A stretch of 64,000 nt of DNA from AV40 sp035568175 (GCA_035568175.1 DATMON010000018.1:62001-126000); one strand, 5' to 3'. Positions 54,644 through 63,825 are shown, counted from the first letter of the stretch. Numbers and translations: made by a program. Notes: generated from the letters alone by a model not told the origin.

Positions 54644-55088
54644 AATCGTTCCGATGCGCGACAAAGATCTCGAGACAAAGCTGCGTTTAGTCACGCTGCA
54701 GTTGGAGAACTGGAAAAAGCTCCACGACCTCATCACTTACGGCCTGGATAAGGCCAAGCCGATCATATCGACCGAGCAGGAACGCCAGTTTACCGAAATC
54801 CGCGCCAATCTGTTGCAGGAAATCGAGTACGTCCTTCGCGAACTGAACATGCTTGCGGACGTGTCGGGCAAAGCAATGAGTGTTTTGCAGCGCGGTGTGT
54901 CTGTGCGCGGTGTGCGCGATCTTTCTAATGACGAAGTTCGCCGCCTGGAAACGGATTGGAACGGCGTCTTCACGAAACTCGGTCTGATGCAAGGTCAGCT
55001 GAAAGCGCGACGTAAGGAATTGGCCGAGCAAACAGCGTTCAATTATTATCTGAACCGCTTTTTGCGACGTTCGGCGACGGCTCACTGA
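54636..55088 (+). CDS. Helical/coiled-coil protein of unknown function
   Basis: 150 residues from GTG 54636, overlapping the previous stop; ATG 54654 is an alternative. Nearly all helical with heptad-like spacing (TKLRLVTLQLENWKKLHDLI, LLQEIEYVLRELNMLADVSG, KLGLMQGQLKARRKELAEQT). No membrane segment or known domain. It is coupled to the DUF4388-like gene, so it may be its partner. No function is assigned. Confidence 0.7.
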   Translation: MFKIVPMRDKDLETKLRLVTLQLENWKKLHDLITYGLDKAKPIISTEQERQFTEIRANLLQEIEYVLRELNMLADVSGKAMSVLQRGVSVRGVRDLSNDEVRRLETDWNGVFTKLGLMQGQLKARRKELAEQTAFNYYLNRFLRRSATAH

Positions 55089-55180
55089 GCCGCGTCAGTG
55101 CCCCCCTTTAGGCCCCTCAGGCCAAAGAATTTACTTTTCTTCGCCAATTGTGCCCGCAATTGCGCCGTGGCGAACGATTA

Positions 55181-55195
55181 ATACTTTGAAAGTAT
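55181..55195. promoter_or_regulatory. Perfect inverted repeat overlapping the HU start codon
   Basis: ATACTTT, one base, AAAGTAT: a 7-bp perfect palindrome whose last AT is part of the ATG at 55194. No strong Shine-Dalgarno lies upstream. It could be an operator or an RNA structure covering the start. Confidence 0.35.
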
Positions 55196-55550
55196 GGCAA
55201 AACTTACGAAACGCGACATCGTGGTTGCGATTAGCAACCAGACCGGAATGGTGCAACACCAGGTCTTCGACATTGTCCAGCGCACCCTCGACAAAATTAC
55301 CGACAGTTTGGCCAACAACGTTCCGGTTGAACTGCGCAATTTTGGAATTTTCCAGCCGCGATTGACCAAACCGCGGGTGGGCCGAAACCCAAATCAACCC
55401 GGCAGCAGTTTCGTCATTCCATCGCGCGCGACCGTGAAATTCAAGGCCGGCAAGGTAATGCGGCAACGCGTCGAAAAACTGTCCCGCGAGTTAAAGGAAG
55501 CTGCGGCCAAGAAAACTCCGGCGGCAGCGACGCGCCCTAACGGTCAGTAA
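55194..55550 (+). CDS. HU/IHF family DNA-binding protein
   Basis: 118 residues. LTKRDIVVAISNQTGMVQHQ, VFDIVQRTLDKITDSL and VELRNFGIFQPRLTKPRVGR are conserved, and the arm NPNQPGSSFVIPSRATVKFKAGK follows the IHF/HU beta-arm pattern with the tip proline region (GRNPNQP). The C-terminal extension is Ala/Lys-rich (AAAKKTPAAATRPNG). It bends DNA as a nucleoid protein. No other member is seen in the window. Confidence 0.95.
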   Translation: MAKLTKRDIVVAISNQTGMVQHQVFDIVQRTLDKITDSLANNVPVELRNFGIFQPRLTKPRVGRNPNQPGSSFVIPSRATVKFKAGKVMRQRVEKLSRELKEAAAKKTPAAATRPNGQ

Positions 55551-55584
55551 TTGCGACAAGAGCGGCATCCTAGTCACCGACGAC

Positions 55585-58098
55585 TCAAGATGTCGATTCG
55601 AGAAGGTGACGAATGGCTTGTTCGAGCCGGTCGAAATTGATCGGCTTGGTGAGGTGCTCGGAAAAGCCGGCATCGCGCGCTTTGTTGACATCGGCCTCCA
55701 TTCCGAAGCCGCTCAATGCGATCCCGAGCAAGCCTTTGCTTTGTCGCAACTCACTCATCAGCTCGTAACCGCTTCGGTCGGGCAGACCAATGTCGCTGAT
55801 GAGCAGGTCGAAATCCTCCCGCTGCGTTTTTTCGACCGCCTGCCCGGCCGAATGCGCCACGGTAATGTCGTAACCGCGGCGTTCGAGCATCATTCTCATT
55901 CCGGTACAGGTATCGACATGATCGTCCACCACGAGGAGCCGGCGCCGGCGTGAAACAGCTTTTTTCTTTTCCGGGACAATTGGGCGTTCGCCATCCGCGC
56001 CGTTTTTTGCGCGAACCGGCTCGGCCACTGTTTTCAACTGAACAATGAAAGTGGAACCTTTGTCTTTGCCCGGACTTTCGACGCGAATTTTCCCACGGTG
56101 CGCGTCGATCATAGCCTTGGAAATGGCAAGGCCAAGGCCGAGGCCACCAAAGCGGCGGGTGATGGAAATTTGTCCCTGCTCAAAAGCGTTGAAGATCTTT
56201 CCGATCTTGTCCGGCTCGATCCCGATCCCGGTGTCGGTGATGCGAATTTCGACTTCGTCCGGCAGAGTGTTCGAAGTTGCGATCGTGAGCCGGCCGTTGG
56301 CAGGTGTAAATTTGACGCTGTTTTTAACGAGATTCCAAAAGACCTGCTGCAATCGCGCCGGATCGCCTTCCACGTGGACGCCTTGAGCGTCGAGCTCAAA
56401 TTTTACCTCGATCGATTTCTTTGCCATGTCTTCGCGACAAATTTCGTAGGCCCGGCGAAGAATCTCATGCACGTCGACGACTTCGAAGGAGAGTTGCAAT
56501 TTGCCTTTGGCGATGCGCGTGACGTCGAGCAGGTCGTCGATCAAGCGGGCTTCCAGTTCGACATTGCGTCGGATGACTTCAAGCGCCTGCCGCAACTTGG
56601 GCGATTGCGGCGCAGTGGCTTCCAATTCCCCCACCATCGCGATCACGGGCGAGAGAGGGTTGCGCAATTCGTGCGAAAGAAGTGCGAGAAACTGATCTTT
56701 GGCTGCGTTGGCGTCGATCAACTCGTGCCGCAGGGTCACGTCTCGAGTCTTGTCTTCCACGAAATAGAGCACGCCTTGGATGGTTTGATCCGCCGCTTGC
56801 AGACGCAACAGCGTGACATTGACGAAATGAGTCATGCCGCCTTCGTCCTGAAATGGTTGCTCGATCAATTGAAACGGCGTGCCGAACGAGAGAACACGCT
56901 CGATCGCATCGGCCGGCGCAATCTTCACGTCGTCGTAAGTCGCGTCGATGATTTCCCGACGACGGGGAAAACCACCGAAGCGTTGGGCCATTTGGCTAAA
57001 AGCTTCGTTGGCCTGTGAAAATTTTTTCGAGACCGGATCGACAAAGGCGATGCCGACTGGCATGTTGGCGAGGATTTTCTCGTTGAAAATCACTTCGCGT
57101 TCGATCCGCCGGGCGGCTTCGGTTTGGCGACGATAAAAAATTCCACCAAGCCAGGCAAAGATGGTGGTAAGCACCATCAGCCAGGCGGCGAGCACGGCCA
57201 TGCGGCCGACAAGGTCGTGCACCGGTTTGTAAGCGACATCTTTGGGTTGTTTAACAACCACGGTCCATCCGGTCGATTCCACCGGGCTGAAGGAATAGAG
57301 ATTACCGCCGTGTTCGAGATTCCCTTTCTTGGTTTCGCTAATTTCCCTGGGCAGGATCGATTCGCGCGCCGAGGAGCTGCCGGGATTTGGCCGAAAATCG
57401 TTCGTAAAGAGCGGTTGTCCGTTTTGATCCATAACCTGGCAGGTCGATTGGTCAGCGAACTGGATAGTGGAAAGGCGCCGGCCGATACGCTCGACCAACA
57501 CCGAGACTCCCAGATAACCGACGATGTTCTTGTCCGGGGTCCGCACTGCGCCCACGATGTCGGTTACTATCCTCTTGTCGGAAAAGCGCGGATGCACGGA
57601 CGACACGAGTGCCCCCGGAATTTTTTCCAGCTGCGGACGCCACAAGTTGGAATCGATATCTTTGCCGATCGTAGGGGGGCTGGAAGGAATGGAAGCGATC
57701 AATCGCCCGTCGCGACCGGTCAGAAACATTCCGTCGATTCGCGGCTGCGAATAAAAAGTAACGCCGAGCCATTGCTGGCCAGCCGATTGAGGGTTCGACG
57801 AATTCAAAATCCGCGACACGTCCGGAAGCGTTTGGTAATACTCGATGACCCCTTCGGTTCGGCTGAGATCGTCACCAACTAGGCGACTAATCAACTGCAC
57901 GAACGTTTGCCGGTCTCGCAAAATTCGCGACTCCAGCATCTTGGTGAGAAAGGCATAGGAAAACCAGACCGTGAGAATGGAAGGCACCCAGCCGGCCAAA
58001 AGGATCGAGACGACGATGTTGAAGCGCTCGAATCGATCGTGCCGAGATTTCTTCAGGAGGTATCGCAATGGCATACCGCTGGGTGACAAAGGTAGCAT
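55585..58098 (-). CDS. Hybrid sensor histidine kinase/response regulator
   Basis: 837 residues from ATG 58098; ATG 58074 is an alternative. An N-terminal membrane helix (VVSILLAGWVPSILTVWFSY) is followed by a dCache-like sensor region (about 70-300) and a second helix (AVLAAWLMVLTTIFAWLGG). Then come a PAS-like domain (about 345-450), HisKA with phosphoacceptor LSHELRNPLSPV, HATPase_c (FWNLVKNSVKFTP, ITDTGIGIEPDKIGKIF, FGGLGLGLAISKAM) and a C-terminal receiver (LLVVDDHVD, DLLISDIGLPDRSGYELM, HLTKPINFD). The signal and target are unknown. Confidence 0.93.
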   Translation of the reverse strand: MLPLSPSGMPLRYLLKKSRHDRFERFNIVVSILLAGWVPSILTVWFSYAFLTKMLESRILRDRQTFVQLISRLVGDDLSRTEGVIEYYQTLPDVSRILNSSNPQSAGQQWLGVTFYSQPRIDGMFLTGRDGRLIASIPSSPPTIGKDIDSNLWRPQLEKIPGALVSSVHPRFSDKRIVTDIVGAVRTPDKNIVGYLGVSVLVERIGRRLSTIQFADQSTCQVMDQNGQPLFTNDFRPNPGSSSARESILPREISETKKGNLEHGGNLYSFSPVESTGWTVVVKQPKDVAYKPVHDLVGRMAVLAAWLMVLTTIFAWLGGIFYRRQTEAARRIEREVIFNEKILANMPVGIAFVDPVSKKFSQANEAFSQMAQRFGGFPRRREIIDATYDDVKIAPADAIERVLSFGTPFQLIEQPFQDEGGMTHFVNVTLLRLQAADQTIQGVLYFVEDKTRDVTLRHELIDANAAKDQFLALLSHELRNPLSPVIAMVGELEATAPQSPKLRQALEVIRRNVELEARLIDDLLDVTRIAKGKLQLSFEVVDVHEILRRAYEICREDMAKKSIEVKFELDAQGVHVEGDPARLQQVFWNLVKNSVKFTPANGRLTIATSNTLPDEVEIRITDTGIGIEPDKIGKIFNAFEQGQISITRRFGGLGLGLAISKAMIDAHRGKIRVESPGKDKGSTFIVQLKTVAEPVRAKNGADGERPIVPEKKKAVSRRRRLLVVDDHVDTCTGMRMMLERRGYDITVAHSAGQAVEKTQREDFDLLISDIGLPDRSGYELMSELRQSKGLLGIALSGFGMEADVNKARDAGFSEHLTKPINFDRLEQAIRHLLESTS

Positions 58099-58140
58099 AT
58101 CAGAAGCAGAGCGCTTGCCGCCGACTTGATCCAAAGCTGA

Positions 58141-58950
58141 CTATTCGCCCCGGCGAATCGCTTCGTTCAATTCGCTCGCTTGAGCGCGAATAATGCCGAC
58201 GTCTGCGCGACTGAGCGCGTCGGGCGATTTGCTCAAGATCGGCTGCAACTTCTTTACGCCGGCGCGAATTTTTTCAAAAAGCGGCGTGTGCACGATCGTT
58301 GGCGGCAGCGTTTTCAATTCGGCAGCGAAATAGTCGGCCAAATCTGGTTGGGCCAAAAGCTTCGCGCGCGGCGGCGAGAATTCCGCCTCCACCGCTCCCG
58401 CGGCAATTTCCAATCCGCGCAGCCAGCCGCCTAGGCTGATGAGATGTGCCATCTTCTCATCGCGCAGTTCAATCATCGCTTGTTCGACATCGGTTTGCGT
58501 CGCGATCAATTCCCGGCGGACTAGCTGCCATTCACCGCGCCGACCGAGCTCAGTCAGGCTCGCGCTGTGCCGCATCACCCGATCGCCCACGCCGATTGCG
58601 CGCGCTTGTTCCATCAACACGCGCCCGAAATTTTCGACCAGATTCTTCTTCTCGGCTTCAACGATCAGAAAACCGTCGGCGATCAGTTCGCCAAAAATCA
58701 ATCCTTTATGCTCGCGGCCGGCGGCGATCGATTGCGGATTCTCCCGCTTCAGTTGATCGAACGAGAGCGGTCGCAGCTGATCGAGCTGCGCGAAGATCTT
58801 TTCGATGGACGGCGCGGTGTAGGGATTGACGCCAAGCTCTTCGCGTTCGTGCTCCTTGTCGTCGTTCGGCTCCTCCTGGTTCGCGCCAATTGCGGTGGCT
58901 GCCAAGGCCAGCGCGATGAAGATCGATATCGAGGGAATTTTGGCGCGCAT
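58141..58950 (-). CDS. Exported helical protein of unknown function
   Basis: 269 residues from ATG 58950; ATG 58959 adds MTP. A signal peptide of about 23 residues (KIPSISIFIALALAATAIGA) is followed by an acidic stretch (NQEEPNDDKEHEREELGVNP) and a long helical region with no recognised domain. The long open frame further upstream is antisense to the next gene and is not taken as coding. It lies upstream of the histidine kinase on the same strand, which suggests a functional link but does not show one. Confidence 0.7.
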   Translation of the reverse strand: MRAKIPSISIFIALALAATAIGANQEEPNDDKEHEREELGVNPYTAPSIEKIFAQLDQLRPLSFDQLKRENPQSIAAGREHKGLIFGELIADGFLIVEAEKKNLVENFGRVLMEQARAIGVGDRVMRHSASLTELGRRGEWQLVRRELIATQTDVEQAMIELRDEKMAHLISLGGWLRGLEIAAGAVEAEFSPPRAKLLAQPDLADYFAAELKTLPPTIVHTPLFEKIRAGVKKLQPILSKSPDALSRADVGIIRAQASELNEAIRRGE

Positions 58951-59052
58951 TGGCGTCATTTTGCCGAGGCAAGCAGGCCATTTTTGATTTGACGCTGGCG
59001 ACGGAAACGCCATCATGCGCACCTGCTGTCTTAATAACTGGCAGCCAACCTT

Positions 59053-60558
59053 ATGCAAGGAAGTCTCGGCTATGTCATTTGGACGGCGTGTTACCTCGCC
59101 GTGCTGATCGGCCTTTCTGCCTACGGCATTCACCGGTATTTCATCATTTATCTCTTCCTGAAAAACCGCAAGCGAGCGTCCGTTCCAGCCGGCCGGTTTC
59201 AGCAGTTGCCAAGAGTAACGGTCCAGCTTCCGATTTTTAATGAGGTTTACGTAGTGGAGCGCCTTCTGCGTTCGGTCAGCGAACTGGATTACCCGAAAGA
59301 TTTGCTGCAAATCCAGGTGCTGGATGATTCTACCGATGATACGCGGGAAGTGACTGCTTCGTGCGCGGAAGAATTGCGGCAGCGCGGCTTCGATGTTCAG
59401 CTGATTCATCGAGTCGACCGGATCGGATTCAAGGCCGGTGCGCTCGCAATCGGACTCGAGTCAGCCGCCGGTGAGTTTGTTTGCATTCTCGACGCGGATT
59501 TCGTCGCGCCGCGAGACTTGCTTCAGCGCACAATCCATTTTTTCACCGATCCTAAGGTCGGGATGATCCAATCCCGGTGGGGCCATTTGAACCGAGGCTA
59601 CTCGCTGCTCACGCGGATGCAGGCGATGTTTTTGGACGGCCATCTTTTGCTTGAGCAAACAGCGCGCAGCCGAAGCGGACGCTTTTTTAACTTCAATGGC
59701 ACAGCCGGTCTTTGGCGCCGCTCTTGTATCGAGGAGGCCGGCGGCTGGCAGCACGACACTCTTTGCGAAGATCTCGATCTGAGCTATCGCGCCCAGCTCG
59801 CGGGTTGGAAATTTATTTTCCTTCCCGACGTCGTGACGCCGGCCGAGTTGCCGGTGGACATGAACGGTTTCAAGTCTCAACAGCATCGTTGGACCAAAGG
59901 CTCCATTCAGACCTGCAAAAAACTGTTGCCGCGAATCTGGCGGAGCGAGCTGCCTTTGGCGATTAAAACCGAAGCGACCGGTCACCTCGTTTCCAATTTT
60001 GCCTATTTGCTCCTTGCTTGTCTGTGCGTGCTTTTGCATCCGTCCACTGGCGGGCCGCAGGCGGGCTGGCTGCGCACTCTCTTAATCGATGTCCCGATTT
60101 TTCTTACCGCCTCGGTGTCAGTCGCGGTCTTTTATGTCTGCGCGCAGCGCGAGCTTCATCCGCGCACTTGGATGAAGCAGATGCTGCTCCTTCCGTGCCT
60201 TCTCGCGCTCGGCATTGGCCTTTCTCTCAACAACGGGCGCGCTGTTCTGGAAGCGATCTTCAACCACAAATCGGATTTCACGCGAACACCGAAGTACGGA
60301 ATCGAGCGCAAATCGCAGACGTGGCGGAGTTGCAAATATCGGCCGCTAAAATCCGCGCTGCCGATTGCAGAACTGGCCTTCGCCATCTATTTCAGCTACT
60401 TCGTCTGGTTCGCGGTCGTCAACGGGCAGTTCCTATCGGTACCGTTCCTGCTCATGTTTCAAGGCGGATTTTTCTATGTCTCCCTGTCGTCGCTCCTGCC
60501 TTGGTCGCCGAGATTCAGCCTTGGCGGTTCCCGCTCTCCTTCTCCAATTCCCGCGTGA
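59053..60558 (+). CDS. Membrane GT2 glycosyltransferase, cellulose/mannan-synthase-like (CslA type)
   Basis: 501 residues. One N-terminal membrane helix (VIWTACYLAVLIGLSAYGIH) is followed by the GT2 domain: RVTVQLPIFNEVYVVERLL, IQVLDDSTDDTREV, GEFVCILDADFVAPRDLL, CEDLDLSYRAQLAGW (ED-x-D) and QQHRWTKGSIQTCKKLLPRI (QxxRW). Several C-terminal helices follow (FAYLLLACLCVLLHPS). These are the catalytic motifs of processive beta-glycan synthases; the QQHRWTKG form is the CslA/mannan-synthase type. The product sugar cannot be decided from sequence. Confidence 0.92.
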   Translation: MQGSLGYVIWTACYLAVLIGLSAYGIHRYFIIYLFLKNRKRASVPAGRFQQLPRVTVQLPIFNEVYVVERLLRSVSELDYPKDLLQIQVLDDSTDDTREVTASCAEELRQRGFDVQLIHRVDRIGFKAGALAIGLESAAGEFVCILDADFVAPRDLLQRTIHFFTDPKVGMIQSRWGHLNRGYSLLTRMQAMFLDGHLLLEQTARSRSGRFFNFNGTAGLWRRSCIEEAGGWQHDTLCEDLDLSYRAQLAGWKFIFLPDVVTPAELPVDMNGFKSQQHRWTKGSIQTCKKLLPRIWRSELPLAIKTEATGHLVSNFAYLLLACLCVLLHPSTGGPQAGWLRTLLIDVPIFLTASVSVAVFYVCAQRELHPRTWMKQMLLLPCLLALGIGLSLNNGRAVLEAIFNHKSDFTRTPKYGIERKSQTWRSCKYRPLKSALPIAELAFAIYFSYFVWFAVVNGQFLSVPFLLMFQGGFFYVSLSSLLPWSPRFSLGGSRSPSPIPA

Positions 60559-60577
60559 CAAAGTGCGTTTTTGGGGT

Positions 60578-61249
60578 ATGAGAGCGCGGATGTTTCGTTC
60601 CTCCGTCTTCGTTGTTGCGTTGATTTCGTGCGCTTTGCCGCTTCGCGCTATTACTGTGCCGGCTCCGACTCTTTCCACTCGCGTTATCATCAGCGTCCGG
60701 GATCAAAAGCTGGTGCTCATCGAGAATGGAATAATTGCAGCGACCTATCCCGTTTCGACGTCGAAATACGGCTTGGGCGATGGGTGGGGCAGTCTCGCCA
60801 CTCCACTTGGATTATTGCAGGTCGCGCAAAAAATCGGCGACCACGCGCCATTTGGAGCGGTCTTCCATAACCGTCGCTGGACCGGCGAGATTCTGCGGCC
60901 GAATACTCCGGGGCGCGATCCGGTGATGACGCGCATTATTTGGCTGCGCGGACTGCAAGCCTCCAATTCGCATGCTTTTCAGCGCTGCATTTACATTCAC
61001 GGAACGAACGAAGAGAAGACGATTGGCCGGCCGGCCAGTTTCGGCTGCATCCGCATGAGATCGAACGACGTAGCTGCTCTTTACAACCAGCTTCCGCTCG
61101 GCGCACCGGTTGAGATTGTTCAAGATCGATTGCCGAAAGCTTCGAAGATGGCCGATCCCGAAGTTTACGGTTTTGACGCTCCCGCTTCCGCTTCGGGCTT
61201 GAGAAAGGATTCTTCGCAAATGAAGGTCGCTTCCGGTCCGCGTGCCTGA
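60578..61249 (+). CDS. L,D-transpeptidase (YkuD domain)
   Basis: 223 residues from ATG 60578; ATG 60590 and an upstream GTG are alternatives. A signal peptide (SVFVVALISCALPLRA) is followed by VRDQKLVLIENGIIAATYPV and SKYGLGDGWGSLATPLGLLQ. The catalytic signature is CIYIHGTNEEKTIGRPASFG followed by CIRMRSNDVAALYNQLP. The Cys is the acyl-enzyme nucleophile that makes 3-3 cross-links or attaches proteins to peptidoglycan. It follows the mannan-synthase-like gene directly. Confidence 0.92.
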   Translation: MRARMFRSSVFVVALISCALPLRAITVPAPTLSTRVIISVRDQKLVLIENGIIAATYPVSTSKYGLGDGWGSLATPLGLLQVAQKIGDHAPFGAVFHNRRWTGEILRPNTPGRDPVMTRIIWLRGLQASNSHAFQRCIYIHGTNEEKTIGRPASFGCIRMRSNDVAALYNQLPLGAPVEIVQDRLPKASKMADPEVYGFDAPASASGLRKDSSQMKVASGPRA

Positions 61250-61250
61250 T

Positions 61251-61268
61251 TCAAGATCGACATCTTGA
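61251..61268. repeat. Inverted repeat built around an AGATCGACA motif copy
   Basis: TCAAGAT-CGAC-ATCTTGA: a perfect 7-bp stem just after the L,D-transpeptidase stop. The motif copy AGATCGACA occupies 61254-61262. There is no T-tract, so a terminator role is uncertain. Confidence 0.7.
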
Positions 61269-61322
61269 CATTTTAGCTGTCTGCGCGACCGTCCACGCCC
61301 TGTAAATTTTCGGCAATAAACC

Positions 61323-61577
61323 ATGGCCAATACCAAATCCGCGGCGAAACGTTCCCGGCAATCGCTCGCTCGCGCTAATCAAAACCGCAGTGTGCGGACA
61401 CGTTTGCGTACGCTGCAAAAGCGCGTTCGCGCTGCGGCCAAACCTGACGCCGAACAGATTCGTGGCCTGATCTCAGCGCTCGATAAAGCAGCCAAGCGCG
61501 GCATCATTCATCGCAATGCGGCCGATCGTCGGAAAGCGCGGCTCAATGTTTTGATCGCCGGCGCGGGTAGGAAGTAA
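61323..61577 (+). CDS. rpsT: 30S ribosomal protein S20
   Basis: 84 residues, typical length. MANTKSAAKRSRQSLARANQ, NRSVRTRLRTLQKRVRAAAK, LISALDKAAKRGIIHRNAAD and RRKARLNVLIAGAGRK are the standard S20 motifs. It binds 16S rRNA early in assembly. It stands alone, with a gap of about 70 bp upstream where a promoter is expected; a TTGACA box lies at 61265 but no well-spaced -10 box was found. Confidence 0.97.
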   Translation: MANTKSAAKRSRQSLARANQNRSVRTRLRTLQKRVRAAAKPDAEQIRGLISALDKAAKRGIIHRNAADRRKARLNVLIAGAGRK

Positions 61578-61660
61578 TTTAGGCCGCCCCGCTAACCGCG
61601 TCGGGATCCGCGGCGAATGCACTTTGCAGATCGCGCAGGGCGTCTAAACTTTCAGTTCCC

Positions 61661-63169
61661 GTGAAGTCTGAGTTTTCGCGCCGTCATTTCATTCGCACTG
61701 CCGCGCTTGGCTCTGCTGGCGTTGTAGTTGCGGCTCGTCTTCAAGCGCAACCGGCGAAACTTCCGGGTAAACCCAACTTGCTTGTGTTTCTCCCGGATCA
61801 ATTGCGCGCCGACACCGTTTTCGGCGAAGGCGCGAGCGGCGTGCACGCGCCAAACATCCACAAGCTCGCGTCGCAATCAGCAATCTTTGAGCGCGCCTAC
61901 GTGACGCAGCCAATCTGCGCACCGTCTCGTTCTTCGTTACTTAGCGGCACATGGCCGCACACGAATGGTTGCACGAATAATCAGGCGTCTCTCCCTCGTA
62001 GATTTAAATGCCTGCCGGAACTACTCGCTGACTCCGATTATCGCGCCGGCTATTTTGGCAAATGGCATCTCGGCGATGAATTTTCCGCCCAGCGCGGATT
62101 CGAGGACTGGGTTTCGATCGAAGAATTTTTCAAGAGCGCGGTGAGCAACCACAAGATCGAAGGCGTTACCGATTATACGAAATTTCTGATCGCGAAAGGA
62201 CAAAAGCCCAATCACGGAAAGTATTTCAGTCGTACGTTCTCGCGGAATCTACCATTCGAACTTTCACAGGCAAAATTCGTCGAAACTAAAACCTGCGAAT
62301 TTCTGGAACATTATCGCGACCGGCCGTTTATCGCATTCGTTGCCTTCATCGAACCCCATCCGCCTTATACCGGTCCGTTCAACGACGAACATCCGCTCGA
62401 ATCCATTTCATTGGACGTGAGCAATAGCGATAAGTTCGGTAATGACATGCCGCTGCATTATCGCTTGCGCGAAGAAATCTGTCGCAATCGTTATCGCGAC
62501 GTTGAGCGCTATCGCGAGATCAAACAAAAGTACCTCGGTCTCATCACCGAGATCGACCATTGCATTGGCAGCATTCTGACGAAGTTAGACCAGCTCGGGC
62601 TGGCCGAACGGACGATTACGGTTTTAACGAGCGACCACGGCGACACGATGAGTGCTCACGGTTTGTTGGGTAAGCGATTCATGTTCGAGCAATCGGCCGG
62701 CGTGCCGTACCTGGTCCGAATGCCGCGTCAAGAGCGTTCCTTGCGCGTCGCGCAACCGATCAGCCACATCGACTTTGTGCCGACCATTCTGGATCTCCTC
62801 GGCAAAACCCCCGATCCGCAGTGCGTCGGAAAAAGCAGGGCCGCTTTAATTCGAGGCGAGACCATGCCGCCCGAGTCGGTATTTATCGAATGGGCGCCGG
62901 GGAAGGAAAAAATAAACAAGCACACCAAGCTCGCGAGCAAAGACCAGATCAAGCAAGCGCTCGGCGAATCGACCCGCGCCATTGTCACACCCGACGGCTG
63001 GAAACTCTGTCTCCGTGACAAGGACAAGAACGAGCTCTACAACTTGCGGAACGATCCTGATGAGCGAAAGAACCTTTATTCCGAAACGAGCCAGGGCGAC
63101 ACCGTTAAACGATTGACCGATGAGATTCATCAATGGCAGCAGCAGGTCGAAGACACGGTGAAGGTCTGA
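61661..63169 (+). CDS. Tat-exported sulfatase
   Basis: 502 residues from GTG 61661. A twin-arginine signal (SRRHFIRTAALGSAGVVVAA) is followed by the formylglycine motif PICAPSRSSLLSGTWPHTNG (C-x-P-S-R, with Cys converted to formylglycine). The metal/substrate residues follow: FLPDQLRADTVFG, LTSDHGDTMSAHGLLGKRFM. It hydrolyses sulfate esters, probably on sulfated polysaccharides or glycosaminoglycan-like substrates. No anaerobic maturase or FGE gene is adjacent. Confidence 0.95.
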   Translation: MKSEFSRRHFIRTAALGSAGVVVAARLQAQPAKLPGKPNLLVFLPDQLRADTVFGEGASGVHAPNIHKLASQSAIFERAYVTQPICAPSRSSLLSGTWPHTNGCTNNQASLPRRFKCLPELLADSDYRAGYFGKWHLGDEFSAQRGFEDWVSIEEFFKSAVSNHKIEGVTDYTKFLIAKGQKPNHGKYFSRTFSRNLPFELSQAKFVETKTCEFLEHYRDRPFIAFVAFIEPHPPYTGPFNDEHPLESISLDVSNSDKFGNDMPLHYRLREEICRNRYRDVERYREIKQKYLGLITEIDHCIGSILTKLDQLGLAERTITVLTSDHGDTMSAHGLLGKRFMFEQSAGVPYLVRMPRQERSLRVAQPISHIDFVPTILDLLGKTPDPQCVGKSRAALIRGETMPPESVFIEWAPGKEKINKHTKLASKDQIKQALGESTRAIVTPDGWKLCLRDKDKNELYNLRNDPDERKNLYSETSQGDTVKRLTDEIHQWQQQVEDTVKV

Positions 63170-63225
63170 ACGGGACCGCCTCAAATGAGCTTTGCAACTA
63201 CCCCAGGACGGTTAAATTTCTCCCA

Positions 63226-63819
63226 ATGATTCCTGCTCTTCTGCTCGTTGCGTCAGCGATTCTTTTTCGCGTCCTGGTTGGCTTTTTTGGACCACTCGAC
63301 GCTGTCGGTTGGATGGACTTCACGCCGCTGGCCGCGATCGCGCTTTGTGGCGCGGCTTATTTCCCAAATCGCTACAAGCTGACCATTCCAATGGTTTCAC
63401 TGCTTTTCTCGGATGTGGCGTTGAACGTCTTTCATTATCACGCGCCAATGGGGAGCCCATTCGTCATCTCGCATTACGTGGGATTTGCGCTCATTGGTTT
63501 GCTCGGCTGGTCGCTGCAAAACCGCGCTTCGTTGAAGACACTGTTGCCGGCTTCAATCGCAGCGTCGCTGATCTTTTACTTCGTCACGAATTGCGTCTCG
63601 TGGGTGTACGAGCCGGGTTATCCGAAGACGTTCGCTGGTTTCGTGCAGGCGCAAACCAGCGGGCTGCCGGTTTACAACGGCGCTACGCCTGCCTGGATGT
63701 TTTTGCGCAACTCGCTTCTCGGCGATCTCTTTTTCACCGCGTTGTTCGTGGTATGCATGAACTTCGGGCGAAAAGCCAGCCGGGCGCGCGCTGGAGCTGC
63801 ATTGCCTCGCGTCGCGTAG
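63226..63819 (+). CDS. DUF6580 family membrane protein
   Basis: 197 residues from ATG 63226; the longer open frame overlaps the sulfatase end. About six membrane helices. The start MIPALLLVASAILFRVLVG and MDFTPLAAIALCGAAYF, KLTIPMVSLLFSDVALNVFH are typical of DUF6580 proteins, which are of unknown function and resemble substrate-binding S-component-like membrane proteins. The C terminus is basic. Confidence 0.8.
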   Translation: MIPALLLVASAILFRVLVGFFGPLDAVGWMDFTPLAAIALCGAAYFPNRYKLTIPMVSLLFSDVALNVFHYHAPMGSPFVISHYVGFALIGLLGWSLQNRASLKTLLPASIAASLIFYFVTNCVSWVYEPGYPKTFAGFVQAQTSGLPVYNGATPAWMFLRNSLLGDLFFTALFVVCMNFGRKASRARAGAALPRVA

Positions 63820-63825
63820 ATTTCG

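Noticed and set aside
56098..57018. A 306-codon plus-strand frame opposite the hybrid histidine kinase
   Set aside because: It is antisense to HisKA and HATPase coding sequence whose motifs are fully conserved; the translated protein has no family character.
58960..59409. N-terminal extension of the exported protein to 59409
   Set aside because: The extra 150 codons are antisense to the mannan-synthase-like gene and would bury a good signal peptide inside the protein.
61265..61293. A sigma-70 promoter for rpsT from the TTGACA at 61265
   Set aside because: No TATAAT-like box follows at 16-18 bp; the box may simply be part of the inverted repeat.
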